Below are positions 16,697 to 24,788 of a stretch of 64,000 nt of DNA, piece by piece (within the stretch, counting starts at the first letter, position 1; every line of letters begins with the position of its first letter). The stretch is taken from NCBI GenBank assembly GCA_019636245.1, contig JAHBXX010000005.1, positions 113,175 through 177,174 of the forward strand, in the 5' to 3' direction. Below the pieces are notes generated by a model. It saw nothing but the letters and a program-made list of their open reading frames with translations, was not told the origin of the DNA and ran no database searches. The position numbers were made by a program, and so were the translations under genes. This DNA comes from Planctomycetota bacterium. GTDB taxonomy: Bacteria; Planctomycetota; UBA1135; UBA2386.

Positions 16697-17203
16697 ATGC
16701 AACCGACCCACCTGCTGGTCGGCGGCGCCCTGCTCGCCGCCCTCGGCTGGCTCGCGGCCGCCGGCACCGGCGATGCCGCGCCCCCCCTGCTCCCGCCGCC
16801 CCCGCCGCCGCCCGCGGCCGACGGCCACTACAGCCTCGTCGTCGAGGGCGACCGCGACCACCTCGCGATCACCCACGCGCGCGCCAAGGCCGAGCCCTGG
16901 GCCGGCGTGCCGAAGGGCCTGCAGAGCGACTGGCGCCTGCAGATCCGCGCCGCCGACCGCTCGCTGCTGGCCGAAGTGCCGCTCGACCTCGCGGCGTTCG
17001 ACCTGGCGCCGGCGCGCAAGGGCGGCGCCGTCGAGGTCGACGGCTGCATCGTGCGCGATCCGCGCGTGGCGATGCTCGCCAACGTGCCGCGTTTCGCTGC
17101 GGCCGCGGAGTACACCTTCGTGCGGCGCCAGGGCGACGCCGAGGTCTGGCTCGGCACCACCGCCGGCGCCGCCGTGCGCGAGCTCGCGGGAGGTGGACGA
17201 TGA
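16697..17203 (+). CDS. Secreted or anchored protein of unknown function
   Basis: It is 168 residues: a signal peptide or anchor (HLLVGGALLAALGWLAAAG), a run of prolines (LLPPPPPPPAAD) as a spacer, then about 120 residues of beta-rich sequence (HYSLVVEGDRDHLAITHA, WRLQIRAADRSLLAEV, AEYTFVRRQGDAEVWLGTT). No family is recognised. Its stop overlaps the start of the M64 peptidase (ATGA), so the two are translationally coupled and may work together at the cell surface. Confidence 0.6.
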   Translation: MQPTHLLVGGALLAALGWLAAAGTGDAAPPLLPPPPPPPAADGHYSLVVEGDRDHLAITHARAKAEPWAGVPKGLQSDWRLQIRAADRSLLAEVPLDLAAFDLAPARKGGAVEVDGCIVRDPRVAMLANVPRFAAAAEYTFVRRQGDAEVWLGTTAGAAVRELAGGGR

Positions 17204-19092
17204 ACTCCGCAGCCCGTGCGCTCGCCGCCGCCGCCGTCGCCGCCGTCACGCTCGGCGCCCAGGCGCCGATCGTGCAGACCGTGCTCAGCAACGGCACCAC
17301 GCAGTCGCGCTACGACATGGTGATCCTCGGCGACGGTTACCAGGCGTTCGAGAAGCCGCTGTTCGACCAGAACGTCACCACGTTCCTGACCTCGTTGTTC
17401 CAGCAGCAGCCCTACTCGACCTTCGCGGCCTACTTCAACGTGCACACGGTGTTCCGCGCCAGCAACGAGAGCGGCGCCGACCAACCGGACGTCAACCCGC
17501 CGATCTACGTCGACACGGTCTACAACTCGACCTACAACGTCGGCGGCACCGACCGCTGCCTGTACATCCAGAACACCTCGCTGGCGCTCGCCGACGCCGC
17601 GCTGGCCCCGGCCAACGAAGGGCGCGTGCTGGTGCTGGTCAACAGCAGCCGCTACGGCGGTTGCGCCGGCACGTTCGCCGTCAGCTACAACGGCAGCCAG
17701 ATGAGCGCCGTTCAGGTGCACGAACTCGGCCACAGCCTCGGCCTGCTCGCCGACGAATACGACTACCCGAACCAGACCTACACCGGCCCGGAGCCCTCCC
17801 AGGTCAACGTGACGACCTCGCCGGTGGGCCAGAAGTGGTCGCACTGGCACGGCACCGACAACATCAGCGCGTTCGAAGGCGCGCGCTACCACCTGTACGG
17901 GATCTACCGGCCGCGCAACAACTGCATGATGCGCAGCCTGGGCGTCTCGATGTGCGCCGTCTGCCGCGAGCAGGTCAGCAAGGTGACGAACTCGGTCGTC
18001 GACACGATCGTGTCGGCGCAGCCGGCGACGGCGAACGTGACGCTGCCGGCGACCGCCGGCCAGACGTTCTCGATCACCCACATCGTGCCCGCCGGCAACA
18101 ACCCGGCGATCACCTGGAAGCTCGACGGCGCGGCGATCCCCGGCGCCACCGGCACGTCGTTCCACCTGGCTGCCGGCGCCGCCAGCATCGGCCAGCACAC
18201 GCTCGCGGTCGAGGTGCTCGACCAGACGACGTTCGTGCGCAACGATCCGACGGCGCTGATGCGCGACGTGCGCACGTGGCAGGTGACGATCGAGCCGCCG
18301 CCGCTGGCGCAGCTGCGCGTGCCGACCTTCACCGCCAGCAGCGTCTGGGTGCAGCGCGGCGACACGGTGACCCTGTCGCCGACGGTGCAGAACGACGGCA
18401 ACGCCGCCAGCGGGCCCTTCCTGGTCGAGTTCTTCCTGTCGACCACCTCGATCTGGAGTCCCCAGGACGTCTATCTCGGCAGCACGGTCGTGGCCGACCT
18501 CGCCCCCGCGCAGTCGACGGTCGCCAGCAAGCAGGTGCAGCTGCCGTGGCGGCTGCCGGCCACGGTGCACTTCGTGCACGCCGTCGTCGACCGCGCCAAC
18601 GCCGTGCCCGAGAGCAACGAAACCGACAACGGCCGGGTCGTGGTGCTGATCGGCCAGACCGGACCGTGCGTCACCAAGCTCGAGTACGACGATCCGCTGC
18701 TCTACCCGCACGACCGCGGCGCGGTCTCGGTGACCACGGGCGGCACGCTGCACCCGACGGTCGTGGCGCCGTGCGCGGATCCGCTGGCGACGCTCTACCT
18801 GATCGTCTGGGGCGGCGCCGGCACGACGCCCGGCGTGCAGATGTCGCCGTCGGCGCTGCTGCCGCTGAACCCCGACGGCCTGACCGACCTCGGCCTCGCG
18901 GCGCTGAACGGCCCGGTGCTCGGCGGCTTCCTCGGCGTGTTCGACGGCCAGGGCCTCGGCCGGGCGACGTTCGCGCTGCCGCCCGCCACCGGCCTGATGG
19001 GCGGCACGACGCACTTCGCCGCGCTGCTGCTCGGTGCCACCGAGCTGTTCCAGGCGGCGACGAACGCGATCGAGCTGGAACTGCTGCCGTAG
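17200..19092 (+). CDS. Secreted M64-family metallopeptidase with CARDB-like domain
   Basis: This is a 630-residue exported protein. After the signal peptide (ALAAAAVAAVTLGAQAP) the peptidase domain opens with YDMVILGDGYQAFEKPLFDQ, typical of M64 (IgA peptidase) proteins. The zinc site is HELGHSLGLLADEY from residue 174: two His and the catalytic Glu, with a downstream acidic third-ligand region. A Cys-containing loop (NNCMMRSLGVSMCAVCREQ) follows, as in the family. The C-terminal part includes a CARDB-like beta sandwich (SSVWVQRGDTVTLSPTVQND, VVDRANAVPESNETDNG). It is likely an extracellular protease of unknown substrate. Confidence 0.88.
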   Translation: MNSAARALAAAAVAAVTLGAQAPIVQTVLSNGTTQSRYDMVILGDGYQAFEKPLFDQNVTTFLTSLFQQQPYSTFAAYFNVHTVFRASNESGADQPDVNPPIYVDTVYNSTYNVGGTDRCLYIQNTSLALADAALAPANEGRVLVLVNSSRYGGCAGTFAVSYNGSQMSAVQVHELGHSLGLLADEYDYPNQTYTGPEPSQVNVTTSPVGQKWSHWHGTDNISAFEGARYHLYGIYRPRNNCMMRSLGVSMCAVCREQVSKVTNSVVDTIVSAQPATANVTLPATAGQTFSITHIVPAGNNPAITWKLDGAAIPGATGTSFHLAAGAASIGQHTLAVEVLDQTTFVRNDPTALMRDVRTWQVTIEPPPLAQLRVPTFTASSVWVQRGDTVTLSPTVQNDGNAASGPFLVEFFLSTTSIWSPQDVYLGSTVVADLAPAQSTVASKQVQLPWRLPATVHFVHAVVDRANAVPESNETDNGRVVVLIGQTGPCVTKLEYDDPLLYPHDRGAVSVTTGGTLHPTVVAPCADPLATLYLIVWGGAGTTPGVQMSPSALLPLNPDGLTDLGLAALNGPVLGGFLGVFDGQGLGRATFALPPATGLMGGTTHFAALLLGATELFQAATNAIELELLP

Positions 19093-19098
19093 GCGGAT

Positions 19099-19812
19099 TC
19101 AGCGCACCGCCAGGAAGCCGACCGGGTCGCCGACGACCGCGGTCGGCACCAGTTCGGCCTCGGCGTCGATGGCGGCGCCGACGGCCGCCGCCGGCTCGAG
19201 GAACCACGCCACCTCCTCGGCGGTCGTCGTGACGAGCCCCGGCCGGCGCAGCCGCGCGAACAGCCCGGCGGCCAGGGCGCGCGCCGCTGCGCGCTCGGCG
19301 ACGAAGCGCTCGACGTCGAGCCGCACCGGCGGCACCCGGCCGTAGGCGAAGTCGCTGAGCACCGGCCAGGTCTCGGGGTCGGTGAACACGCTGATGCAGC
19401 CGACGTGGTCGAACGCGCCCGCTCCGCCCGCCGTGCGCGCGTCCTCGGCGACGTAGGCCAGCGCCACGTCGGGCAGCGCCGACCGCAGCGCGGCGTTCAG
19501 CAGTTCGCACTCGCGAGCCCGCAGGTTCGCGGCGACGACGGTGCGGCCGTGCAGCAGCACCTCGCCGAGCAGCACCGGCAGTTCGCCGAGGCCCGCGCCC
19601 ACCCACAGCGAGGCGCCGCCGCGCGGCACGCGGTGCAGCAGGCGCTTGCCGAGCTCGCGGCCGAGCGTGACGACATCGGCTCGCCGCTCGCGCCAGAACC
19701 GCTCGCCGCCGAAGTCGCAGTAGACCTCGCCGAGCGCCCCCCAGTCGAGCCGTTCGAACACGTCGCGTGCCGCCTGCGCGACGCGCCCCCAGCCGGGGTC
19801 GGCGCGCGTCAC
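19099..19812 (-). CDS. Protein of unknown function with Rossmann-like core
   Basis: This 237-residue protein starts at a GTG overlapping the stop of the DUF971 gene (GTGA). Its middle has a Rossmann-like pattern (ASLWVGAGLGELPVLLGEVL, RTVVAANLRARECELLNAAL, DVALAYVAED, HVGCISVFTDPETWP), which could be a methyltransferase-like fold, although the glycine motif GAGLGE is only suggestive. Tight coupling to DUF971 suggests shared expression. No further assignment is justified. Confidence 0.6.
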   Translation of the reverse strand: MTRADPGWGRVAQAARDVFERLDWGALGEVYCDFGGERFWRERRADVVTLGRELGKRLLHRVPRGGASLWVGAGLGELPVLLGEVLLHGRTVVAANLRARECELLNAALRSALPDVALAYVAEDARTAGGAGAFDHVGCISVFTDPETWPVLSDFAYGRVPPVRLDVERFVAERAAARALAAGLFARLRRPGLVTTTAEEVAWFLEPAAAVGAAIDAEAELVPTAVVGDPVGFLAVR

Positions 19813-20120
19813 GCACCGCTCCGCAGCTCGCCCAGCGCGCGCAGCCGCGGCCACGAGAAGATCCCGGTCTTGTGGCCGTCGCTCCAGAAGAACGACAGGC
19901 CGTAGCGACCGACGAGTTCGCTGCCGAACAGCAGGATGTCGTCCTTCACCGTGCGCGGATCGAGCAACGCCCGGCCGGTGCCCTCCTCGATGCAGCTGGC
20001 GCAGGGGCAGGCGAGGCGCAGGTCGCGGGCCTTGTGCTCGGTCACGGCGCCGTCCTTCCACTCGATGCGGAACAGGAACGGCGTGACCAGATCGGCCTTC
20101 TTCGGCAGCGGTGTCGTCAT
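19809..20120 (-). CDS. DUF971-domain protein (GBBH-like N-terminal domain)
   Basis: The 103-residue protein has the DUF971 fold, named for the N-terminal domain of gamma-butyrobetaine hydroxylase. Visible features are LFRIEWKDGAVTEHKARDLRLACPCASCIEE with a zinc-type Cys cluster (CPCASC), and the C-terminal GRYGLSFFWSDGHKTGIFSW. Stand-alone members are often linked to iron-sulphur or molybdenum cofactor functions; mobA starts 54 bases away on the other strand, which is compatible. It is first in a two-gene operon. Confidence 0.85.
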   Translation of the reverse strand: MTTPLPKKADLVTPFLFRIEWKDGAVTEHKARDLRLACPCASCIEEGTGRALLDPRTVKDDILLFGSELVGRYGLSFFWSDGHKTGIFSWPRLRALGELRSGA

Positions 20121-20173
20121 CGGTCGGATCCTCGCGCCTTGCGGCCGGCCGCCGGATCGCGGACAACCAGCGC

Positions 20174-20785
20174 ATGCGCATCGGCGCGATCCTACTGGCC
20201 GGCGGGCGCAGCGAACGCATGGGTCGTCCCAAGGAGTCGCTGCCCCTGCACGGCGAGACGATGCTCGGCCGCACGCTGGCCTGCCTCACCGGCGTCGCCG
20301 CGCCGATCCTGGTGGTCGCGCGCGACGCGCAGCAGGCGCTGCCGCCGCTGCCGCCGGAGGCCACGCGCATCCACGACGAGCAGCCGGGCTCGGGACCGCT
20401 CGGCGCGCTGGTGACGGCGCTGCGCTGGCTCGGCGACCGGGCCGGCTTCGCGGCGGCCGACGCCGCGTTCGTCACCGCCTGCGACCAGCCGTTCCTGACC
20501 GCGGACGCCGTGCGCTGGCTCGCGGCCCGGCTCGGCGAACACGAACTGGTGATGCCGCGCGTCGGCGGCCTGCTGCAACCGCTGTGCGCCGTCTACCGGC
20601 TCGCCGTGCTGCCGTTCGCCGAGCGCCTGCTGGCCACCGGCACGGTGACGCCGCGCAGCCTCGCCGCCGGCGCTTCGGCGCGTGTGCTCGAGGAGTCCGA
20701 GGTGCGGGCGTTCGATCCGTCGCTGCGGTTCCTGCAGAACGTCAACACGCCCGAGGACTACCGGCGGGCGCTCGGCGGCTCGTGA
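20174..20785 (+). CDS. mobA: Molybdenum cofactor guanylyltransferase-like NTP transferase
   Basis: This 203-residue protein has a Rossmann nucleotidyltransferase fold that would attach GMP to molybdopterin. The signature loop is at the N-terminus (AILLAGGRSERMGRPKESLP), followed by EQPGSGPLGALVTAL and the metal-binding ACDQPFL; the end PSLRFLQNVNTPEDY is typical. Some homologues act in other nucleotide-sugar reactions, so substrate is inferred. Its stop overlaps the next start by 4 bases. No other molybdenum genes are nearby. Confidence 0.85.
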   Translation: MRIGAILLAGGRSERMGRPKESLPLHGETMLGRTLACLTGVAAPILVVARDAQQALPPLPPEATRIHDEQPGSGPLGALVTALRWLGDRAGFAAADAAFVTACDQPFLTADAVRWLAARLGEHELVMPRVGGLLQPLCAVYRLAVLPFAERLLATGTVTPRSLAAGASARVLEESEVRAFDPSLRFLQNVNTPEDYRRALGGS

Positions 20786-21951
20786 GCACGGCGCCGCCCT
20801 CGTCGGCGTTGGCCCTCGCACGCTGCCTGCGCTGCCTGCGGCCCGGGGCGATGTGCCGGTGCGCCACCCTGCCGGTCGTGCCTTCGCGCACGCGCATCGT
20901 CGTGCTGCAGCACCCGCACGAGCGGCGCCATCCGTTCGGCACCGCGCGCCTGCTCGACCTGTGCATGCCGAACGCCGAGGTGCACGTCGCCTTCAGCGGC
21001 TTCGACGGCGTGCCGCGCGTCACCGCCGACGTGCCCGCGGACGCCGCGGTGCTGTTCCCGCACCGCGACGCGGCGGATCTCGCGACCCTGCCCGCCGCGG
21101 AACGGCCCTCTACGCTGGTGGTGCTCGACGGCACCTGGGCGCACGCCCGGCGCCTGCACCGCGACAACCCATGGCTGCACCGTCTGCGCCACGTACGGCT
21201 GCATCCCGAAGCGCCGAGCCGCTACCGGATCCGCCGCGAACCACGCGCCGACTACGTGTCGACGATCGAGGCGGTCACGGCGGCGCTGCGCATCCTCGAG
21301 CCGGACACACCGGGAACCGGGCTCCTGCTCGCCGCCTTCGACGCGATGGTCGACCAGCAGCTCGCCCACACGGCGACGGTGGCGCGCCAGGGCCGGGCGA
21401 AGCGCAAGCGCCTTCGCGAACCGCGCGCGCTGTCGCCGTGGCTGGCCGATCCGCGGCTCGTCGTGGTCTACGCCGAGTCGTCCCTGCCCGGCGGCGAACC
21501 CCAGGCCGCGCGCGAACTGCTGCAGTGGGCGGCGGTGCACGTCGGCAGCGGCGCGGTGTTCGAGGCGGTGCTGCGACCCGGCGGCGCCTGGCCGAGCCCG
21601 CACCACCTCGCCCACATGGGCCTCGCGGCCGACGACCTGGCCGCCGGCGAGAGCCCGGCCGCGGCGCGCGCCCGCTTCCTCGCCTTCGCCGGTCCGGGCG
21701 CACCCGTCGCGGCCTGGACGCCGACCTCGTTGGCCTGGGGCGCGCCGCTCCTGGCGCCGGACATGCCGAGCACGGCGTTGAAGGCGAACTACTGCAACCT
21801 GCGCCACGGGCGCGCCGGGCTGCTCGAGCAGGTCGTCGCGCGCGAAGGACTGGCGGCGACGGCGCTGCCCTGCCGCGGCCGCGCCGCGACGCGCCTCGGC
21901 AACGCCCTGGCCGTCGCGCGCTGGCTGCGCGTCCAACGGACCCTGGCCTGA
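20782..21951 (+). CDS. DTW-domain protein with C-terminal exonuclease-like region
   Basis: The 389-residue protein starts at GTG and overlaps the mobA stop. Residues 8-30 hold a zinc motif (CLRCLRPGAMCRC) and the domain continues with VVLQHPHERRHPFGTARLLDL, VLDGTWAHARRLHRDNPWL and SRYRIRREPRADYVSTIEA. DTW-domain enzymes (TapT family) install the aminocarboxypropyl group on tRNA uridine 47. The last 180 residues resemble a degenerate DEDD exonuclease (LVVVYAESSLPGG, HHLAHMGLAADDL, GNALAVARWL), with the first acidic pair apparently replaced, so this part may be structural. Confidence 0.8.
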   Translation: MSTAPPSSALALARCLRCLRPGAMCRCATLPVVPSRTRIVVLQHPHERRHPFGTARLLDLCMPNAEVHVAFSGFDGVPRVTADVPADAAVLFPHRDAADLATLPAAERPSTLVVLDGTWAHARRLHRDNPWLHRLRHVRLHPEAPSRYRIRREPRADYVSTIEAVTAALRILEPDTPGTGLLLAAFDAMVDQQLAHTATVARQGRAKRKRLREPRALSPWLADPRLVVVYAESSLPGGEPQAARELLQWAAVHVGSGAVFEAVLRPGGAWPSPHHLAHMGLAADDLAAGESPAAARARFLAFAGPGAPVAAWTPTSLAWGAPLLAPDMPSTALKANYCNLRHGRAGLLEQVVAREGLAATALPCRGRAATRLGNALAVARWLRVQRTLA

Positions 21952-22029
21952 CGGCCGGCGGCATGCCGACGCACACCCCGCCCATCGGCCACCGTCGCGC
22001 CGGCGACGCCGCGCGCTAAACCTGCCGCC

Positions 22030-22941
22030 ATGCCGGCGACCACCGCCTCCGCCCTGCACGTCCATGCCGTCTCCGGCGCCCGCTTCGGCGTGGCCAGCCG
22101 TGCCGTGCGCGTCTGGCTGCCCCCCGGCTACGCCGACGACCGGACGCGGCGCTACCCCGTGCTCTACCTGATGGACGGCCAGAACGTCTTCGATCCGGCC
22201 ACCGCGTTCGCAGGCGTCGCCTGGTCCGCGGGCGCCACCGCCGCGCGCCTGATCGCGCAGCGCCGCATCGAGCCGCTGATCCTCGTCGGCGTCGACAACG
22301 CGGGCGCGCAGCGCACCGACGACTTCACGCCGGTGCCGTGGCGCGGTCGCGGCGGCGGCGCCGACGCCTTCGGCCGCCTGCTGACCGAGGCGATCAAGCC
22401 CTGGATCGACGCGCACTACCGGACCCGGCCCGAGCGCACGGCGACCGGCCTCGCCGGCGCTTCGCTCGGCGGCCTGTTCGCCCTGGCCGTGGCGCTCGCC
22501 CGGCCCGACGTGTTCGGCCGCGTGGCGGCCTTGTCGCCGACCCTGTGGTGGGCCGACGGCGCGCTCCTGCGCGCGATCGCCGGCCTGCGCACACGCCCCG
22601 ACGTGCGGCTGTGGCTCGACGTCGGTCGGCGCGAAGCGCCGGCCCTGCGCCAGCACGTGCGCGCCGCCCAGGAGCTGCTGCTGGCGAAGGGCTGGCAGCT
22701 GCACCGCAACGCCCACCGGGCCACGCTGCGCCACGCCGAGGTCGCGCGCGGCCGCCACGACGAGGCGTCGTGGGGGCGCCGCTTCGACCGCGTGCTGCGG
22801 TTCCTGTTCCCGCCGCCGCCAAGGCGCCGGGATCAGCGCGGCTCGACGCCGCCGAGCGCCGGGACCACCGCCAGCTCGGCGACGGCGTCGAGGTCGAGGC
22901 GGTCGAAGCCGCGCGCGGTCGCCGGCACGGCGACCTCGTAG
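22030..22941 (+). CDS. Alpha/beta-hydrolase esterase (esterase D family)
   Basis: The 303-residue ORF shows the putative esterase fold: RVWLPPGYADDRTRRYPVLY, LMDGQNVFDP, LILVGVDNAG, AHYRTRPERTATGLAGASLGG with the nucleophile serine, and VFGRVAALSPTLWW. The acid and His are likely in WLDVGRRE and ARGRHDEASW. The natural fold seems to end near residue 265 (RVLRFLFPPPP); the last 35 residues are low complexity and run into the opposite gene (22833-24788), suggesting loss of the original stop. It lacks a signal peptide, so it is probably cytoplasmic. Confidence 0.8.
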   Translation: MPATTASALHVHAVSGARFGVASRAVRVWLPPGYADDRTRRYPVLYLMDGQNVFDPATAFAGVAWSAGATAARLIAQRRIEPLILVGVDNAGAQRTDDFTPVPWRGRGGGADAFGRLLTEAIKPWIDAHYRTRPERTATGLAGASLGGLFALAVALARPDVFGRVAALSPTLWWADGALLRAIAGLRTRPDVRLWLDVGRREAPALRQHVRAAQELLLAKGWQLHRNAHRATLRHAEVARGRHDEASWGRRFDRVLRFLFPPPPRRRDQRGSTPPSAGTTASSATASRSRRSKPRAVAGTATS

Positions 22942-24788
22942 TGCCGGAAGCCCAGCACCCGGCGCAGGTAGCCGAGCAGTTCCTCGGGTGCAGGCATCGG
23001 CCCGAGCGTCGACGTCGCCAGCAGCGCCACTTCGCCGCAGGCCTCGCCGCCGCGGTGGAAGCGCAGCCGGTACTGCACCAGGGGCGCGAGCGCGAGGCGC
23101 AGGTGCGTGGCCTCGACCGGACCCGGGAAGGTCATGGCCAGCCCGCCGTCGCCGACGACGACGGCGCGCGGCTCGTCGAACCAGAACTCCCCCTCGGCCC
23201 ACGGCGACGGCGGCAGCCGGGCGGCAGCGACCTCGCGGCGCGGCGGCGACCGGTACTCGCGGGCGACGTAGTCGGCGAGTCCGGCGGCGTGCGCGCCCGT
23301 CCACAGCCGCCACAGCGCCGCCAGCCGCTGCCGATCGGCGAGCGGCGCGCGCAGCACCCGCCGCAGGTCGCCGTACAGCGCCCGCAGGCCGGGATGGGCG
23401 ATGCGGTCCTCGCCGGTCGCCAGCGACTCGAGGTAGCCGTCGGGGATGGCGCGCGTGAAGTGGCCGATGCGCCATTCGCCCGGCCGCGCGACCGGCAGCC
23501 GCGCCAGCAGCGGGTCGACGATCCAGCGGTCGACGAAGTGGAACGCCTCGCCGGCGACGAACGGATCGCGCCCGACGGCGTCGCACTTCACGACCAGCGG
23601 CGCCGTCCGGCCGGCGAGCCGCAGGCCGCGGCTGCCGTCGCCGGGGCGCGGGATCTCGCGCTGCGGACTGCACAGGCCGGCACGGGCGAAGTAGAAGCGC
23701 CGTTCGTCGAGGATGCCGTGCGCGCCCGCGACCGGCTCGAGGTCGGCCGCGACCGGCAGCAGCCACGGCGGCGGCCCGGGCACGAACGCCAGGGCGGCCG
23801 CGGCGCCTGCGATGCCGATGCGCCACGCCGTCGCGGCACCGCGCAGCCAGCGGGCCCACAGCGCCGCGCCTGCCACCAGCACGGGCACGAAGAACCGGCC
23901 GGCCATGAAGTCGCCGCCCATGCGCACGACGTAGAGCACGTAGAGGCCGATGCCGAGCGCGAGCATGCGGCCGCGCAGCGCCGGACGGACACCGGCCAGC
24001 AGCGCGCCGCCGAGCGCCGTCGCCATCGTCACCGGGTCGCCGGCCAGCGTGTGCACGACGTAGCGCCCGCCCTGCAGCCACAGCTCCCCGGCTGGCACGC
24101 CGGGCGCGAACGCCTTCGCGTAGGCGGTGATCGGGAACGGCGAGCCATAGTAGACGGCGGCGAAGGCGCTCCACAGCAGCAGCGGCGCGAGCGCCAGCGC
24201 CGCCCGCGGCCAGCGCCGGGGCCCGGCGGCGCGCAGGTGCGCCAGCGCCACCGGCGCCGCCAGCACCACGAGGTCGAGGCGGGTGGCGCCGAGCAGGGCC
24301 AGCGCCAGCAGCACCGCCCCGGGCCGCGGCACGGCGACGGTGCTGCGGTCGTCGAGCCAGGCCAACCACGCCACCAGCAGCATCGCCAGCGGCGTCTCCA
24401 GGCCGGAGGTGGCGAAGTCGCCGAAGGCGCGCGACGCCAGCAGCAGCGTCAGCACCACGGCCGCGCCCCGGCCCGCGGTCGCGGCGAGCAGGCCCACGGC
24501 GAAGGCGGCGCAGCCCAGCGACAGCCCCAGCGTCGTGAGGTAGTGCTCGCCGGTCGCGCCGCGCGCGAGCGCCAGCAGCAGCATCCACAGGGGATGCGTG
24601 AAGGCCTGCACGCGTTCGCCGACGTTCCACACCGGGCCGTGGCCGGCCAGCAGGTTCTCGACCACGCGCAGCGTGATGTAGGCGTCGTCGCTGATCCAGG
24701 CCAGCCGCAGCACCGCCGCCGCCACGGCCAGGGCCAGGCCGGCCAGCAGCGCCCGGTGCGCGCGCCCGCCGCGCCCGGCGCTCGTCAT
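22833..24788 (-). CDS. Polytopic membrane protein, GT-C-like glycosyltransferase
   Basis: It has 651 residues and about 10 membrane helices in the first 330. The N-terminal pattern after the first helix, RLAWISDDAYITLRVVENLL with an Asp pair, and the following ERVQAFTHPLWMLLL resemble GT-C lipid-linked sugar transferases related to mycobacterial arabinofuranosyltransferases. The C-terminal 300 residues are soluble and probably periplasmic. The enzyme would use a polyprenyl-phosphate sugar. Its ATG overlaps the stop of the upstream membrane protein (ATGA). Confidence 0.7.
   Translation of the reverse strand: MTSAGRGGRAHRALLAGLALAVAAAVLRLAWISDDAYITLRVVENLLAGHGPVWNVGERVQAFTHPLWMLLLALARGATGEHYLTTLGLSLGCAAFAVGLLAATAGRGAAVVLTLLLASRAFGDFATSGLETPLAMLLVAWLAWLDDRSTVAVPRPGAVLLALALLGATRLDLVVLAAPVALAHLRAAGPRRWPRAALALAPLLLWSAFAAVYYGSPFPITAYAKAFAPGVPAGELWLQGGRYVVHTLAGDPVTMATALGGALLAGVRPALRGRMLALGIGLYVLYVVRMGGDFMAGRFFVPVLVAGAALWARWLRGAATAWRIGIAGAAAALAFVPGPPPWLLPVAADLEPVAGAHGILDERRFYFARAGLCSPQREIPRPGDGSRGLRLAGRTAPLVVKCDAVGRDPFVAGEAFHFVDRWIVDPLLARLPVARPGEWRIGHFTRAIPDGYLESLATGEDRIAHPGLRALYGDLRRVLRAPLADRQRLAALWRLWTGAHAAGLADYVAREYRSPPRREVAAARLPPSPWAEGEFWFDEPRAVVVGDGGLAMTFPGPVEATHLRLALAPLVQYRLRFHRGGEACGEVALLATSTLGPMPAPEELLGYLRRVLGFRHYEVAVPATARGFDRLDLDAVAELAVVPALGGVEPR

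Noticed and set aside
22833..22941. Overlap of esterase and membrane-protein genes as a functional antisense element
   Set aside because: The esterase tail here is low-complexity and most simply explained by loss of its original stop codon.
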